Shown in pieces: positions 1 to 6,320 of a stretch of DNA of 13,240 bases. A model generated the notes under the pieces. It was not told the DNA's origin. It was given only the letters and a program-made list of their open reading frames with translations, and did no database searches. The DNA comes from Gammaproteobacteria bacterium. GTDB taxonomy: Bacteria; Pseudomonadota; Gammaproteobacteria; Xanthomonadales; Xanthomonadaceae. Each line of letters begins with the position of its first letter. Position 1 is the first letter of the stretch. The position numbers and the translations under genes are program-made. The stretch is from positions 1 to 13,240 of the forward strand of contig JANYBA010000339.1 of assembly GCA_025360985.1 (NCBI GenBank), in the 5' to 3' direction.

Positions 1-464
<464 letters not shown>

Positions 465-512
465 TTACCTCAATTCAGAATTTGGATTGTTGGAGCGGAT
501 GTCCTGCGGCGA

Positions 513-800
513 TCAGCCGAGGATGGCGAAGATGTCGTCTTCCTTGGCGATCAGGTACTCGACGCCGTCGAGCTTGACCTCGGTGCCGGAATACTTGCCG
601 AACAGGACCTTGTCGCCGACCTTGACGGTCGGGGCGCGGACCGTGCCGTTGTCCAGGGCCTTGCCGGTACCGACGGCGATGACTTCGCCCTTGATCGGCT
701 TCTCGGTGGCCGAGTCCGGGATCACGATGCCGCCAGCGGACATCTTTTCTTCTTCCATGCGCTTGATGACGACGCGATCGAACAGCGGTTTGATGCTCAT
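513..800 (-). CDS. groES: 10-kDa co-chaperonin GroES
   Basis: GroES is the heptameric lid that closes the GroEL chamber. The 95-residue product has the normal family length (E. coli 97). It opens [18 protein letters not shown] and carries the mobile loop with GGIVIPDSA (about residues 23-31) that contacts GroEL. It continues with the conserved [11 protein letters not shown] and [14 protein letters not shown] strands and ends in EDDIFAILG. The ATG at 800 is preceded by AGAGG on the coding strand. groEL follows 54 bp downstream. The upstream region carries a CIRCE operator about 74 bp before the start and a heat-shock-type promoter further out, so the gene leads the operon. Nothing in the protein is unusual. 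Confidence 0.98.
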   Translation of the reverse strand: MSIKPLFDRVVIKRMEEEKMSAGGIVIPDSATEKPIKGEVIAVGTGKALDNGTVRAPTVKVGDKVLFGKYSGTEVKLDGVEYLIAKEDDIFAILG

Positions 801-873
801 GTGCTTAGCCTCTCTGGTTCAAGGAGAATGTTTCAATGAAAACAAGGACTTGCTTATCTTCGGGGCGGAGGTG

Positions 874-900
874 TTAGCACTCGACCCCGATGAGTGCCAA
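874..900 (-). promoter_or_regulatory. CIRCE element (HrcA operator) of groESL
   Basis: On the plus strand TTAGCACTC (874-882) is followed by nine bases and then GAGTGCCAA (892-900). This matches the CIRCE consensus TTAGCACTC-N9-GAGTGCTAA with a single mismatch at 898. CIRCE is the binding site of the heat-shock repressor HrcA and typically precedes groES or hrcA. On the groES strand a -10-like TATCAT (905-900) directly abuts the element, with a poor -35 (TTCCGG, 928-923) 17 bp upstream. A vegetative promoter there would start inside the operator. hrcA is not in this window, so repressor presence is inferred. Confidence 0.93.
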
Positions 901-946
901 TGATACGCGCGACGACGCCGATCCGGAACCGTCGCGACCCGCCCTA

Positions 947-980
947 TATGAGGGGTCGAGGCGCCGGATTCAAGGGGAGA
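947..980 (-). promoter_or_regulatory. Putative sigma-32 (RpoH) heat-shock promoter for groESL
   Basis: Reading toward groES, TCTCCCCTTGAA (980-969) resembles the extended RpoH -35 (TCTCnCCCTTGAA). After 13 bp comes CCCCTCATA (955-947), close to the RpoH -10 CCCCATnTA. A start near 940 would put the CIRCE dyad inside the transcribed leader, at about +41 to +67. The -35 overlaps the TGA of the histidine kinase remnant. A short dyad, CGACCC (935-940) with GGGTCG (953-958), surrounds the -10. The call is by eye and no start site has been mapped. Confidence 0.6.
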
Positions 981-1170
981 CGGGCAGCACCAGGGTCGCG
1001 TCGAGCCCCTGGCTGGTCCGGTTACGCAACTCCAGCCGCCCACCATGGTTGGTGGCGACGCGCTGGACCAGGGACAGGCCGAGTCCGGTCCCTGAGGGCC
1101 CGTGGCGGCCGGCATCGGCGCGCAGGAACGGCCGCCCGACCACCGCCAATCTGCGCGCCACCCGCGCCAT
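970..1170 (-). pseudogene. Truncated sensor histidine kinase, C-terminal ATPase fragment (EnvZ-like)
   Basis: The minus-strand frame ending in TGA at 970 encodes about 66 residues that read as the end of a HATPase_c domain. It has an F-box-like GRPFLRADAGR, the G2 box SGTGLGLSLVQRVATNHGG, and the closing strands RLELRNR and DATLVLPV. Spacing and wording closely follow the C-terminus of EnvZ-type kinases (FQPFVRGDSAR, then SGTGLGLAIVQRI, in E. coli EnvZ as I recall it). The sensor, HAMP, DHp (H-box) and N/G1 boxes are all missing. Upstream of about 1170 the frame runs into sequence antisense to the EF-hand gene and no longer looks like a kinase. It is therefore a 5'-deleted remnant, not an active kinase. 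The frame is undamaged, suggesting a fairly recent loss or conservation because the groESL -35 overlaps its stop. The ATG at 1170 is only a convenient boundary. Confidence 0.75.
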
Positions 1171-1183
1171 TTCGCAGCCACCC

Positions 1184-1504
1184 ATGACAAATGAGAAGAA
1201 CATGGTCCTGTCGAGCCTCAAGTTGCCGCTCGCCGCCATCGCCCTGGCCGCTTCGGTCTTCGTCCTGGCCGCGCAGCCGAGCGCCGACGAGGTCCGCCAG
1301 TTGCTGGCGACGGAACTGCCCAAGCGCTTCGCGGCCGCCCATGCCGACGGCAACGGCAGGCTGTCGCGCGCCGAGGCGATGTCGGCGATGCCGCGCGTGT
1401 ACCAGCATTTCGACGACATCGACACCGACCACGATGGCTACGTCACGCAAGCCGACATCGAGCGCGCCGTCTACGAAAAGTTACTTCCGGTCATGGGTCG
1501 CTGA
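1184..1504 (+). CDS. Small exported EF-hand domain protein
   Basis: This encodes a 106-residue protein with an N-terminal hydrophobic segment (about residues 13-30, LPLAAIALAASVFVLAA) preceded by lysines. That fits a signal peptide or anchor and a periplasmic location. Two EF-hand-like loops follow. Loop 1 (residues 53-64, HADGNGRLSRAE) has His instead of Asp at position 1. Loop 2 (80-91, DTDHDGYVTQAD) has the D-x-D-x-D-G core but Asp at position 12. Calcium binding, if any, is more likely at loop 2. An alternative start at ATG 1202 has a weak GAGAAG upstream and gives 100 residues, so the start is uncertain. The gene begins beside the kinase remnant, and its last 24 bp overlap the 3' end of the convergent transporter gene. 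The specific role is unknown. Confidence 0.75.
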   Translation: MTNEKNMVLSSLKLPLAAIALAASVFVLAAQPSADEVRQLLATELPKRFAAAHADGNGRLSRAEAMSAMPRVYQHFDDIDTDHDGYVTQADIERAVYEKLLPVMGR

Positions 1505-2347
1505 GCGAAAAGCCGAACGCAACAGCAGGACCGCGGCGTAGATCACCACCACCACCACGCCCCAACGCAGGGTCGTCAACGGCAGGGACTTGACCACGAA
1601 GGCAGCCAGCAGCACCGCCGGTACGCCGCCGATCGCCAGGCCCAGGACCACGCGCAGGTCGATGCGATGGGCGCGCACGAAACGCACGCCGCTGATCGGC
1701 ATCAGGAACGCGCAGGCGCCCATCATAATCGGGAACGCAGCCTGCGGGTTCAGCCCCATGAGGCTCAACAGGACCAGGCTGGGCGCGTACATGCCGATGC
1801 CGAAGGCCATCAGGGCGCCGAGCAGGAAATGGACCGCGACCGCCACGACCATCAAGCCCAGCGGCAACGCCAAGGCAGCGCCACCGGCCGGCAGCAGGTC
1901 GAGGTTGGACAGCGCGTACAGGGCCGCGGCGATCAGCAGTGCGGCGCCCACCACGCCCTGCACGGCCCGCACCGGCAAGCGCACCACCAGGGGCGCGCCG
2001 AGCAGCGCGCCGAGGATCGCCGCCACGATGCAAGCGACCAACAGCGCCACGTCCACCTTCACGAGGGTGATGAATATCAAGGCCTGCGCGATCGTCGGCA
2101 GGGCATGGCCGGTGTTGAGCGTGGCCGGGATGTAGCTGTCCGGGATCATCCGGCGCAGCTTGAACCAGGCCGTGGTCGGCGCGAATGAGCCGATTCCGAG
2201 CGTGTCGAAGAAATCGGTGACCGCGCCGAGCGCGATCGCCTCGCGGCTGGGCCGCGACTGCCCGCGTCGTCGCGCCTGCGCGATCAACGCGGCGGTGAAC
2301 ATCAGCGCCGCCAGCGACAGGCCGGCCAACAGAAGCGTCACAACCAT
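1481..2347 (-). CDS. TauE/SafE (TSUP) family membrane transporter
   Basis: The 288-residue, strongly hydrophobic product belongs by pattern to the TSUP family (sulfite/sulfoacetate exporter TauE/SafE and relatives). It has a first membrane segment at about 3-24, then the family-like stretch GAVTDFFDTLGIGSFAPTTA (41-60), the NTGHALPTIAQ segment, and several further helices to the C-terminus, about eight in all. The substrate is not evident; family members have been linked to sulfite, sulfoacetate or other anions. I chose the ATG at 2347 because GGGGAG on the coding strand lies 8 nt before it. The ATG at 2353 sits almost on top of that site, and the open frame continues upstream to 2533 without family-like sequence. 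It is divergent from dsbD, with 151 bp between starts, and its 3' end overlaps the EF-hand gene by 24 bp. Confidence 0.85.
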   Translation of the reverse strand: MVVTLLLAGLSLAALMFTAALIAQARRRGQSRPSREAIALGAVTDFFDTLGIGSFAPTTAWFKLRRMIPDSYIPATLNTGHALPTIAQALIFITLVKVDVALLVACIVAAILGALLGAPLVVRLPVRAVQGVVGAALLIAAALYALSNLDLLPAGGAALALPLGLMVVAVAVHFLLGALMAFGIGMYAPSLVLLSLMGLNPQAAFPIMMGACAFLMPISGVRFVRAHRIDLRVVLGLAIGGVPAVLLAAFVVKSLPLTTLRWGVVVVVIYAAVLLLRSAFRSATHDRK

Positions 2348-2447
2348 GCGCATCTCTCCCCAGAGGTGCCAACGACCCAAGGCGTGGTGATGCATCGTAT
2401 CCCGAGCCCGCCCATCGCTGCTCGCTGCGCTTGGACGAACTTCCCGC

Positions 2448-2453
2448 GATAAT
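2448..2453 (+). promoter_or_regulatory. Possible -10 box upstream of dsbD
   Basis: GATAAT lies 45 bp before the dsbD start in the divergent interval. No good -35 is found 16-18 bp upstream (CTGCGC occupies the 17-bp position). TTGGAC at 2431-2436 is only 11 bp away. This is a weak guess based on the -10 match alone. Confidence 0.3.
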
Positions 2454-2498
2454 GGCGGTCCCACCGACCCGCCCGCTGCCGACGCCCCCTGGACTGCC

Positions 2499-4682
2499 AT
2501 GACCCGAATCCTGCTCGCGGCGCTGTCGGCCACCCTGGCCCTGCTCGGCCTGTTTGCGGCGCCGGCCCGGGCCGTGGGAGTGGACGACCTGTTGCCGGTC
2601 GACCAGGCCTACGTCCTGTCGGCCAAAGCGGTGTCGCGCGAGCGCGTCGAATTCACCTGGACGATCGCGCCGGGCTATTACCTGTACCGGCACCGGTTTT
2701 CGGTGCAGCCGGTGGATTCGGCCTTCAAGTCCAATCCGCTGCAGTTGCCGGCCGGCGAGAAACACCACGACCAGTTCTTCGGTGACGTCGAGACCTATCG
2801 CCACAGCGTGACCGCGGTACAGACCGGCGCCACCGCCAACGATGCAAGCGCGGTGACGTTCAAGGTGAAATACCAGGGCTGCGCCGATGTCGGCGTCTGC
2901 TATCCGCCGCAAACGCGGACTCTAACCGTGGCAATGCCGACTCTCGCCGGAGGGACTTCCGCCCCGAACCGGGTGTCGGCATTCGGGGCTGCAGCCCCAT
3001 CCGGCGGCGTCGGCACCGCGCTCACCGACGCACTGCCGTTGCCCGAAGACGAAGCCTTCAAGTTCGAGGCGATCGCGAATTCGTCGTCGGAGCTGCTGGT
3101 GCGGTTCACGCCAGCGCCGGGCTATTACCTGTACCGCGACAAGACCAGCTTCCGGCTCAAGGCGGGCGATGGCGTGGTCCTGGGCGCGCCGCGCTGGCCG
3201 CTGGGACAGCAACACCGCGACGAACACTTCGGCGATGTCGTCGTCTTTTTCAATCTGGTTGAAATTCCGCTGCCAGTGCAGCGCAGCAATACTGCCGCGC
3301 AGAAAATCGCGCTGGAAGCGACTTTCCAGGGCTGTCAGGACAACGGCCTGTGCTACCCGCCGATGACGCGCGCGGTCGATGTCGAGTTGCCAGCCGGAAG
3401 CGGCGCAGTGGCAGGGGCCGCCGCCCCGAATGCCGACACCCGGTTCGGGGCAGAGGCCCCTGCCACGGAAGCCGCGACGATCACGCTGTTCGTCGCCCTG
3501 GTGTGGGCGCTGTTCGGCGGCTTGATCCTCAACTTGATGCCCTGCGTGCTGCCGGTGCTCTCCTTCAAGGCGCTGGCCCTGGCCGAAAGCAACGAGCGCG
3601 GCCGCGCCCGGGCACACGCGCTCTGGTACGCCGCCGGCGTGCTCGTCAGCTTCGCCGCCGTCGGGATGCTGGTGTTGGCTTTGCGCGGCGCTGGCCAGGC
3701 CCTCGGCTGGGGATTCCAGCTGCAGCAGCCGGCCGTGGTCGGCAGCCTGAGCCTATTGATGTTCGCCATCGGCCTGAGCTTGTCGGGCGTGGTGCATTTC
3801 GGCGCCGGCATGGCCGGCGTCGGCCAGCATCTGGCCAGCAAGTCGGGACCGGCCGGCGATTTCTTCACCGGCGTGCTCGCGGTCGTCGTGGCCAGTCCAT
3901 GCACGGCGCCGTTCATGGGCGCGGCGCTCGGCTATGCCTTCACTGCGCCGGCGGCGCTGGCCTTGCTGGTGTTCCTGGCGCTCGGGTTCGGCCTGGCCCT
4001 GCCCTTCCTGCTGATCGGCTTCGTGCCGACGCTGGCGGCGCGCCTGCCCAGGCCCGGCGCGTGGATGGACACGCTGAAATCGTGGCTGGCCTTCCCGATG
4101 TACCTCACGGCCATCTGGCTGGCCTGGGTGTTCGGCAAGCAGCGCGGCCTGGATGCGCTCGCCCTGCTGTTGGTCGGCCTGCTGCTGCTGGCGATGGGCC
4201 TGTGGTGGTTCGAACGCCAGCGTTACCTCGAGGGCGCAATCAAAAAATCATTGGCCTGGATCTTCGTGGCGCTGGCGCTGGCGTCGCTGGTCGGCGCGCT
4301 GCGCCTGCCGAACACCACGGCCGCGACTGCCGCGACCGAAGGCAGCGTGCCCTACTCGGCGGCCAAGTTGGCAGGACTTCGCGCCGCCGGCCGACCGGTG
4401 TTCGTCGACATGACCGCCGACTGGTGCATCACCTGCAAGGTCAACGAAAAAGCGGTGCTCAACACCGAGTCGTTCCGGAAGTTGCTTGCGGACACCCATA
4501 CGACCTACATGATCGGCGACTGGACCAACCAGGATCCGGAAATCAGCGCCTTCCTCGACCAGTACCATTCGCCTGGCGTGCCGCTGTACGTGGTCTTTCC
4601 CGCGAACGGGGGGCCCGGCGTGAAGCTGCCGCAGCTGCTCTCGGATCGCATCGTGCGCGACGCGCTGGACGCGGCGAAATAA
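2499..4682 (+). CDS. dsbD: Thiol:disulfide interchange protein DsbD with two N-terminal alpha domains
   Basis: DsbD passes electrons from cytosolic thioredoxin through the inner membrane to periplasmic thiol proteins. The 727-residue product is much longer than E. coli DsbD (565) because the periplasmic alpha domain occurs twice. A signal peptide (1-25, ending APARA) is followed by alpha-1 (~30-145, Cys128/Cys134 in CADVGVCYPP) and alpha-2 (~185-297, Cys279/Cys285 in CQDNGLCYPP). The membrane beta domain (~325-600) has the redox cysteines in NLMPCVLPV (Cys349) and ASPCTAPFMG (Cys468). The C-terminal thioredoxin domain (~610-727) has WCITCK (Cys643/Cys646). All expected cysteines are present, so both alpha domains may be active. 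Each linker flanking alpha-2 (about residues 150-169 and 304-323) is encoded by a palindromic repeat described separately. The ATG lacks a clear ribosome site but leads straight into the signal peptide. A TlpA-like thioredoxin follows at +2 bp. Confidence 0.95.
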   Translation: MTRILLAALSATLALLGLFAAPARAVGVDDLLPVDQAYVLSAKAVSRERVEFTWTIAPGYYLYRHRFSVQPVDSAFKSNPLQLPAGEKHHDQFFGDVETYRHSVTAVQTGATANDASAVTFKVKYQGCADVGVCYPPQTRTLTVAMPTLAGGTSAPNRVSAFGAAAPSGGVGTALTDALPLPEDEAFKFEAIANSSSELLVRFTPAPGYYLYRDKTSFRLKAGDGVVLGAPRWPLGQQHRDEHFGDVVVFFNLVEIPLPVQRSNTAAQKIALEATFQGCQDNGLCYPPMTRAVDVELPAGSGAVAGAAAPNADTRFGAEAPATEAATITLFVALVWALFGGLILNLMPCVLPVLSFKALALAESNERGRARAHALWYAAGVLVSFAAVGMLVLALRGAGQALGWGFQLQQPAVVGSLSLLMFAIGLSLSGVVHFGAGMAGVGQHLASKSGPAGDFFTGVLAVVVASPCTAPFMGAALGYAFTAPAALALLVFLALGFGLALPFLLIGFVPTLAARLPRPGAWMDTLKSWLAFPMYLTAIWLAWVFGKQRGLDALALLLVGLLLLAMGLWWFERQRYLEGAIKKSLAWIFVALALASLVGALRLPNTTAATAATEGSVPYSAAKLAGLRAAGRPVFVDMTADWCITCKVNEKAVLNTESFRKLLADTHTTYMIGDWTNQDPEISAFLDQYHSPGVPLYVVFPANGGPGVKLPQLLSDRIVRDALDAAK
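2946..3005 (-). repeat. In-frame palindromic element, copy 1 (dsbD linker alpha-1/alpha-2)
   Basis: Inner arms GCCCCGAA (2961-2968) and TTCGGGGC (2982-2989) enclose a 13-nt loop. Degraded outer arms GCCGGA (2946-2951) and TCCGGC (3000-3005) close the structure. The 29-bp core (2961-2989) is the exact reverse complement of the core of copy 2 (3423-3451). It is translated in frame as part of the dsbD linker (APNRVSAFGAAAPS). Strand is given relative to copy 2. The outer arms are more decayed than in copy 2, suggesting an older insertion or weaker constraint. Confidence 0.8.
3408..3466 (+). repeat. In-frame palindromic element, copy 2 (dsbD linker alpha-2/beta)
   Basis: This is a 59-bp imperfect palindrome. 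Outer arms GTGGCAGGGGCC (3408-3419) and GGCCCCTGCCAC (3455-3466) match over all 12 bp. A 3-by-3 internal mismatch follows, then inner arms GCCCCGAA (3423-3430) and TTCGGGGC (3444-3451) around a 13-nt loop. It encodes the linker AGAAAPNADTRFGAEAPA. It has the look of a REP/MITE-type dispersed repeat, but no GTAG-type REP signature or transposase is visible. The family assignment is open. Confidence 0.82.
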
Positions 4683-4684
4683 CC

Positions 4685-5203
4685 GTGCCGTTCCGGCGCG
4701 GCCTGCTGATCGTATTCGCCGCCGCTGTCGTGGCGCTGGTGGCCTGGTTCGCCAGCCGCTTGACCGGACCGGCGGGTGGGTTCGATCCGGGCAGGTCGAT
4801 CGCGCCCTTCACGCTGACGGGCTTGAATCGTCCGCCGATGCGCCTGCCGCCGGCCGGCGCGACGGTGCTGGTCAATTACTGGGCCAGCTGGTGCGTCCCC
4901 TGCCGGGACGAACTGCCCTTGCTGTCCCGATTCGCCAGGCGACAGGGCTCGGGCGGCGTCCAGGTCGTGGCGATTGCCCTGGACGAGCCCGTCGCGGCCG
5001 GGGAATTCCTGCACGCCCAGCGACTGGACATCGCCAGCCTGGTCGAGGATCCCGGACCGGCCGACAGTTCAGTCAGGCTGGGCAACGACCGCGATGTCTT
5101 GCCCTATTCGGTGCTGATCGGCCCGGACGGGCGCCCGCGCAAACGCCGTTTTGGCGCCTTCCAGAATGCCAGCGACCTGCAATCCTGGGTCCAAGACCCC
5201 TGA
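4685..5203 (+). CDS. Membrane-anchored TlpA/ResA-like thioredoxin
   Basis: The 172-residue product has an N-terminal membrane anchor (about residues 6-23, preceded by Arg-Arg) and a thioredoxin fold facing the periplasm. The redox motif is WASWCVPC (Cys70/Cys73), typical of TlpA and ResA, and the cis-proline loop is VLPYSVLI (Pro140). The GTG start at 4685 comes two bases after the dsbD stop and no in-frame ATG precedes the anchor, so translation is probably coupled to dsbD. The frame is open far upstream inside dsbD, but that part does not resemble protein. Known relatives are reduced by DsbD or CcdA and act in cytochrome c maturation or repair of periplasmic thiols. Being next to dsbD suggests this is one of its clients. 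The exact target is not evident. Confidence 0.88.
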   Translation: MPFRRGLLIVFAAAVVALVAWFASRLTGPAGGFDPGRSIAPFTLTGLNRPPMRLPPAGATVLVNYWASWCVPCRDELPLLSRFARRQGSGGVQVVAIALDEPVAAGEFLHAQRLDIASLVEDPGPADSSVRLGNDRDVLPYSVLIGPDGRPRKRRFGAFQNASDLQSWVQDP

Positions 5204-5243
5204 GTTTCCGGCTTTTCAGCCATTAACGCCCAACAAACAGTTG

Positions 5244-5270
5244 CGATCTTCCGGGAAAACCCCGGGATCG
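5244..5270 (+). other. Stem-loop between the thioredoxin gene and aroQ
   Basis: CGATC, a two-base TT bulge and CCGGG pair with CCCGG and GATCG across the loop AAAAC, giving a 10-bp stem. No run of T follows, so it is not a classical intrinsic terminator. It could slow or partly stop transcription from dsbD before aroQ, or protect a processed end. Confidence 0.45.
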
Positions 5271-5324
5271 TCTGGACAATGCCGTATTGGCTGGGACACA
5301 CTGCCTACCCCCTCGGGAGGTCCG

Positions 5325-5780
5325 GTGGCCACAATCCTCGTACTGCATGGGCCCAACCTCAACCTGCTCGGCGAACGTGAGCCGGACGTCTACGGCCGCA
5401 CCTCGCTGGCCGAGATCGACGCGCGGCTGGTCGAGCGCGCCGCCAAGGCCGGGCACCAATTGCACAGCTTCCAGTCCAACGCCGAGCACGCGCTGGTTGA
5501 TCGCATCCAGGCCGCGGGCGCCGACGGCACGGGCTTCATCCTGATCAATCCGGCCGCCTTCACCCACACCAGCGTGGCGATCCGCGACGCGCTCGCGGCG
5601 GTACGCATTCCCTTCATCGAGGTGCATTTGTCCAATCCGCACGCCCGCGAACCCTTTCGCCGACAGAGCTATGTCAGCGACCTGGCGCGGGCGGTGATCG
5701 GCGGCTTCGGCGCCGACAGTTATTACTTCGCCCTGGACGCGGCGCTGCGCTGGTGCGCAGAGTCGCCCGCCAGCGCCTGA
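5325..5780 (+). CDS. aroQ: Type II 3-dehydroquinate dehydratase
   Basis: This cytosolic enzyme converts 3-dehydroquinate to 3-dehydroshikimate, the third step of the shikimate pathway. The 151-residue length fits the dodecameric type II family (~145-150). It opens [21 protein letters not shown], with the catalytic tyrosine at Tyr23. It carries [13 protein letters not shown] (Asn75, His81) and [18 protein letters not shown] (His101, Arg112), which form the substrate pocket. The GTG start at 5325 is chosen because GGGAGG sits four bases upstream and the next residues are the family N-terminus. The in-frame ATG at 5151 would overlap the previous gene and add unrelated sequence. accB follows after 44 bp. 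The aroQ-accB-accC order is widely conserved in proteobacteria. Confidence 0.96.
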   Translation: MATILVLHGPNLNLLGEREPDVYGRTSLAEIDARLVERAAKAGHQLHSFQSNAEHALVDRIQAAGADGTGFILINPAAFTHTSVAIRDALAAVRIPFIEVHLSNPHAREPFRRQSYVSDLARAVIGGFGADSYYFALDAALRWCAESPASA

Positions 5781-5824
5781 CCCCTCCTGCTTTTCAACCA
5801 GACTTCCAACCAGACGAGGCCGCC

Positions 5825-6310
5825 ATGGACCTTCGCAAGATCAAAGCGCTGATCGACCTGCTCGAGAAATCCAACCTGTCCGAACTGGAGATCAAGGAAG
5901 GCGAGGAGTCGGTGCGCCTGAGCCGGCAGATGCAGGCCGCGCCGATGATGATGGCCGCCGCGCCGATGCCGATCGCGCACCACGCCGAGCCAGCGCGACC
6001 GGCGCCCGCCTCGACGCCGGCGCTGGCCGCCACCGCCCAGGAAGCGCAACCCAAGGCCGCCAAGGAAGTGCCCGAGGGCCACACCATGCGTTCGCCGATG
6101 GTCGGCACCTACTACGCGTCGCCCAATCCCGACGCGCCGCCGTTCGTGAAGGTCGGCCAGGTGGTCAAGGCCGGCGACACGCTCGGCATCATCGAGGCGA
6201 TGAAGATGTTCAACCCGATCGAGGCCGATGTCGGCGGCACCATCCAGGCCATCCTGGTCGAGGGCGGCCAGCCGATCGAATTCGACGAACCCATGTTCAT
6301 CATCGGCTGA
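5825..6310 (+). CDS. accB: Biotin carboxyl carrier protein of acetyl-CoA carboxylase (BCCP)
   Basis: BCCP carries the biotin that shuttles CO2 between biotin carboxylase and the AccA/AccD carboxyltransferase in the first step of fatty acid synthesis. The 161-residue product starts [20 protein letters not shown], the typical N-terminal helix. An Ala/Pro-rich flexible linker (~38-80) follows, then a biotinyl domain (~85-161). The biotin-accepting lysine is Lys127 in EAMKMFN. The BCCP thumb is represented by [10 protein letters not shown] (98-107). The ATG at 5825 has GAGG five bases upstream. An in-frame ATG at 5753 would overlap aroQ and is disfavoured. accC starts 10 bp downstream, with its ribosome site overlapping this stop codon. 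Confidence 0.97.
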   Translation: MDLRKIKALIDLLEKSNLSELEIKEGEESVRLSRQMQAAPMMMAAAPMPIAHHAEPARPAPASTPALAATAQEAQPKAAKEVPEGHTMRSPMVGTYYASPNPDAPPFVKVGQVVKAGDTLGIIEAMKMFNPIEADVGGTIQAILVEGGQPIEFDEPMFIIG

Positions 6311-6320
6311 GGTAATACCC

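Noticed and set aside
819-1190. A 123-codon minus-strand frame upstream of groES
   Set aside because: It is a different frame from the histidine kinase fragment at the same place, is Trp/Ser/Pro-rich, and extends over the CIRCE and promoter region.
1491-2912. A 473-codon minus-strand frame overlapping the TSUP transporter and the start of dsbD
   Set aside because: The transporter frame has membrane segments and TSUP-like motifs, while this frame reads as Arg/Gly/His-rich noise and crosses into dsbD antisense.
3350-5203. A 617-codon open plus-strand frame running through the second half of dsbD and the following gene
   Set aside because: Its first ~445 codons are an Arg/Pro/Gly-rich out-of-frame reading of dsbD, which has clear domain motifs. 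Only the last 172 codons, from GTG 4685, form a real protein (the TlpA-like thioredoxin).
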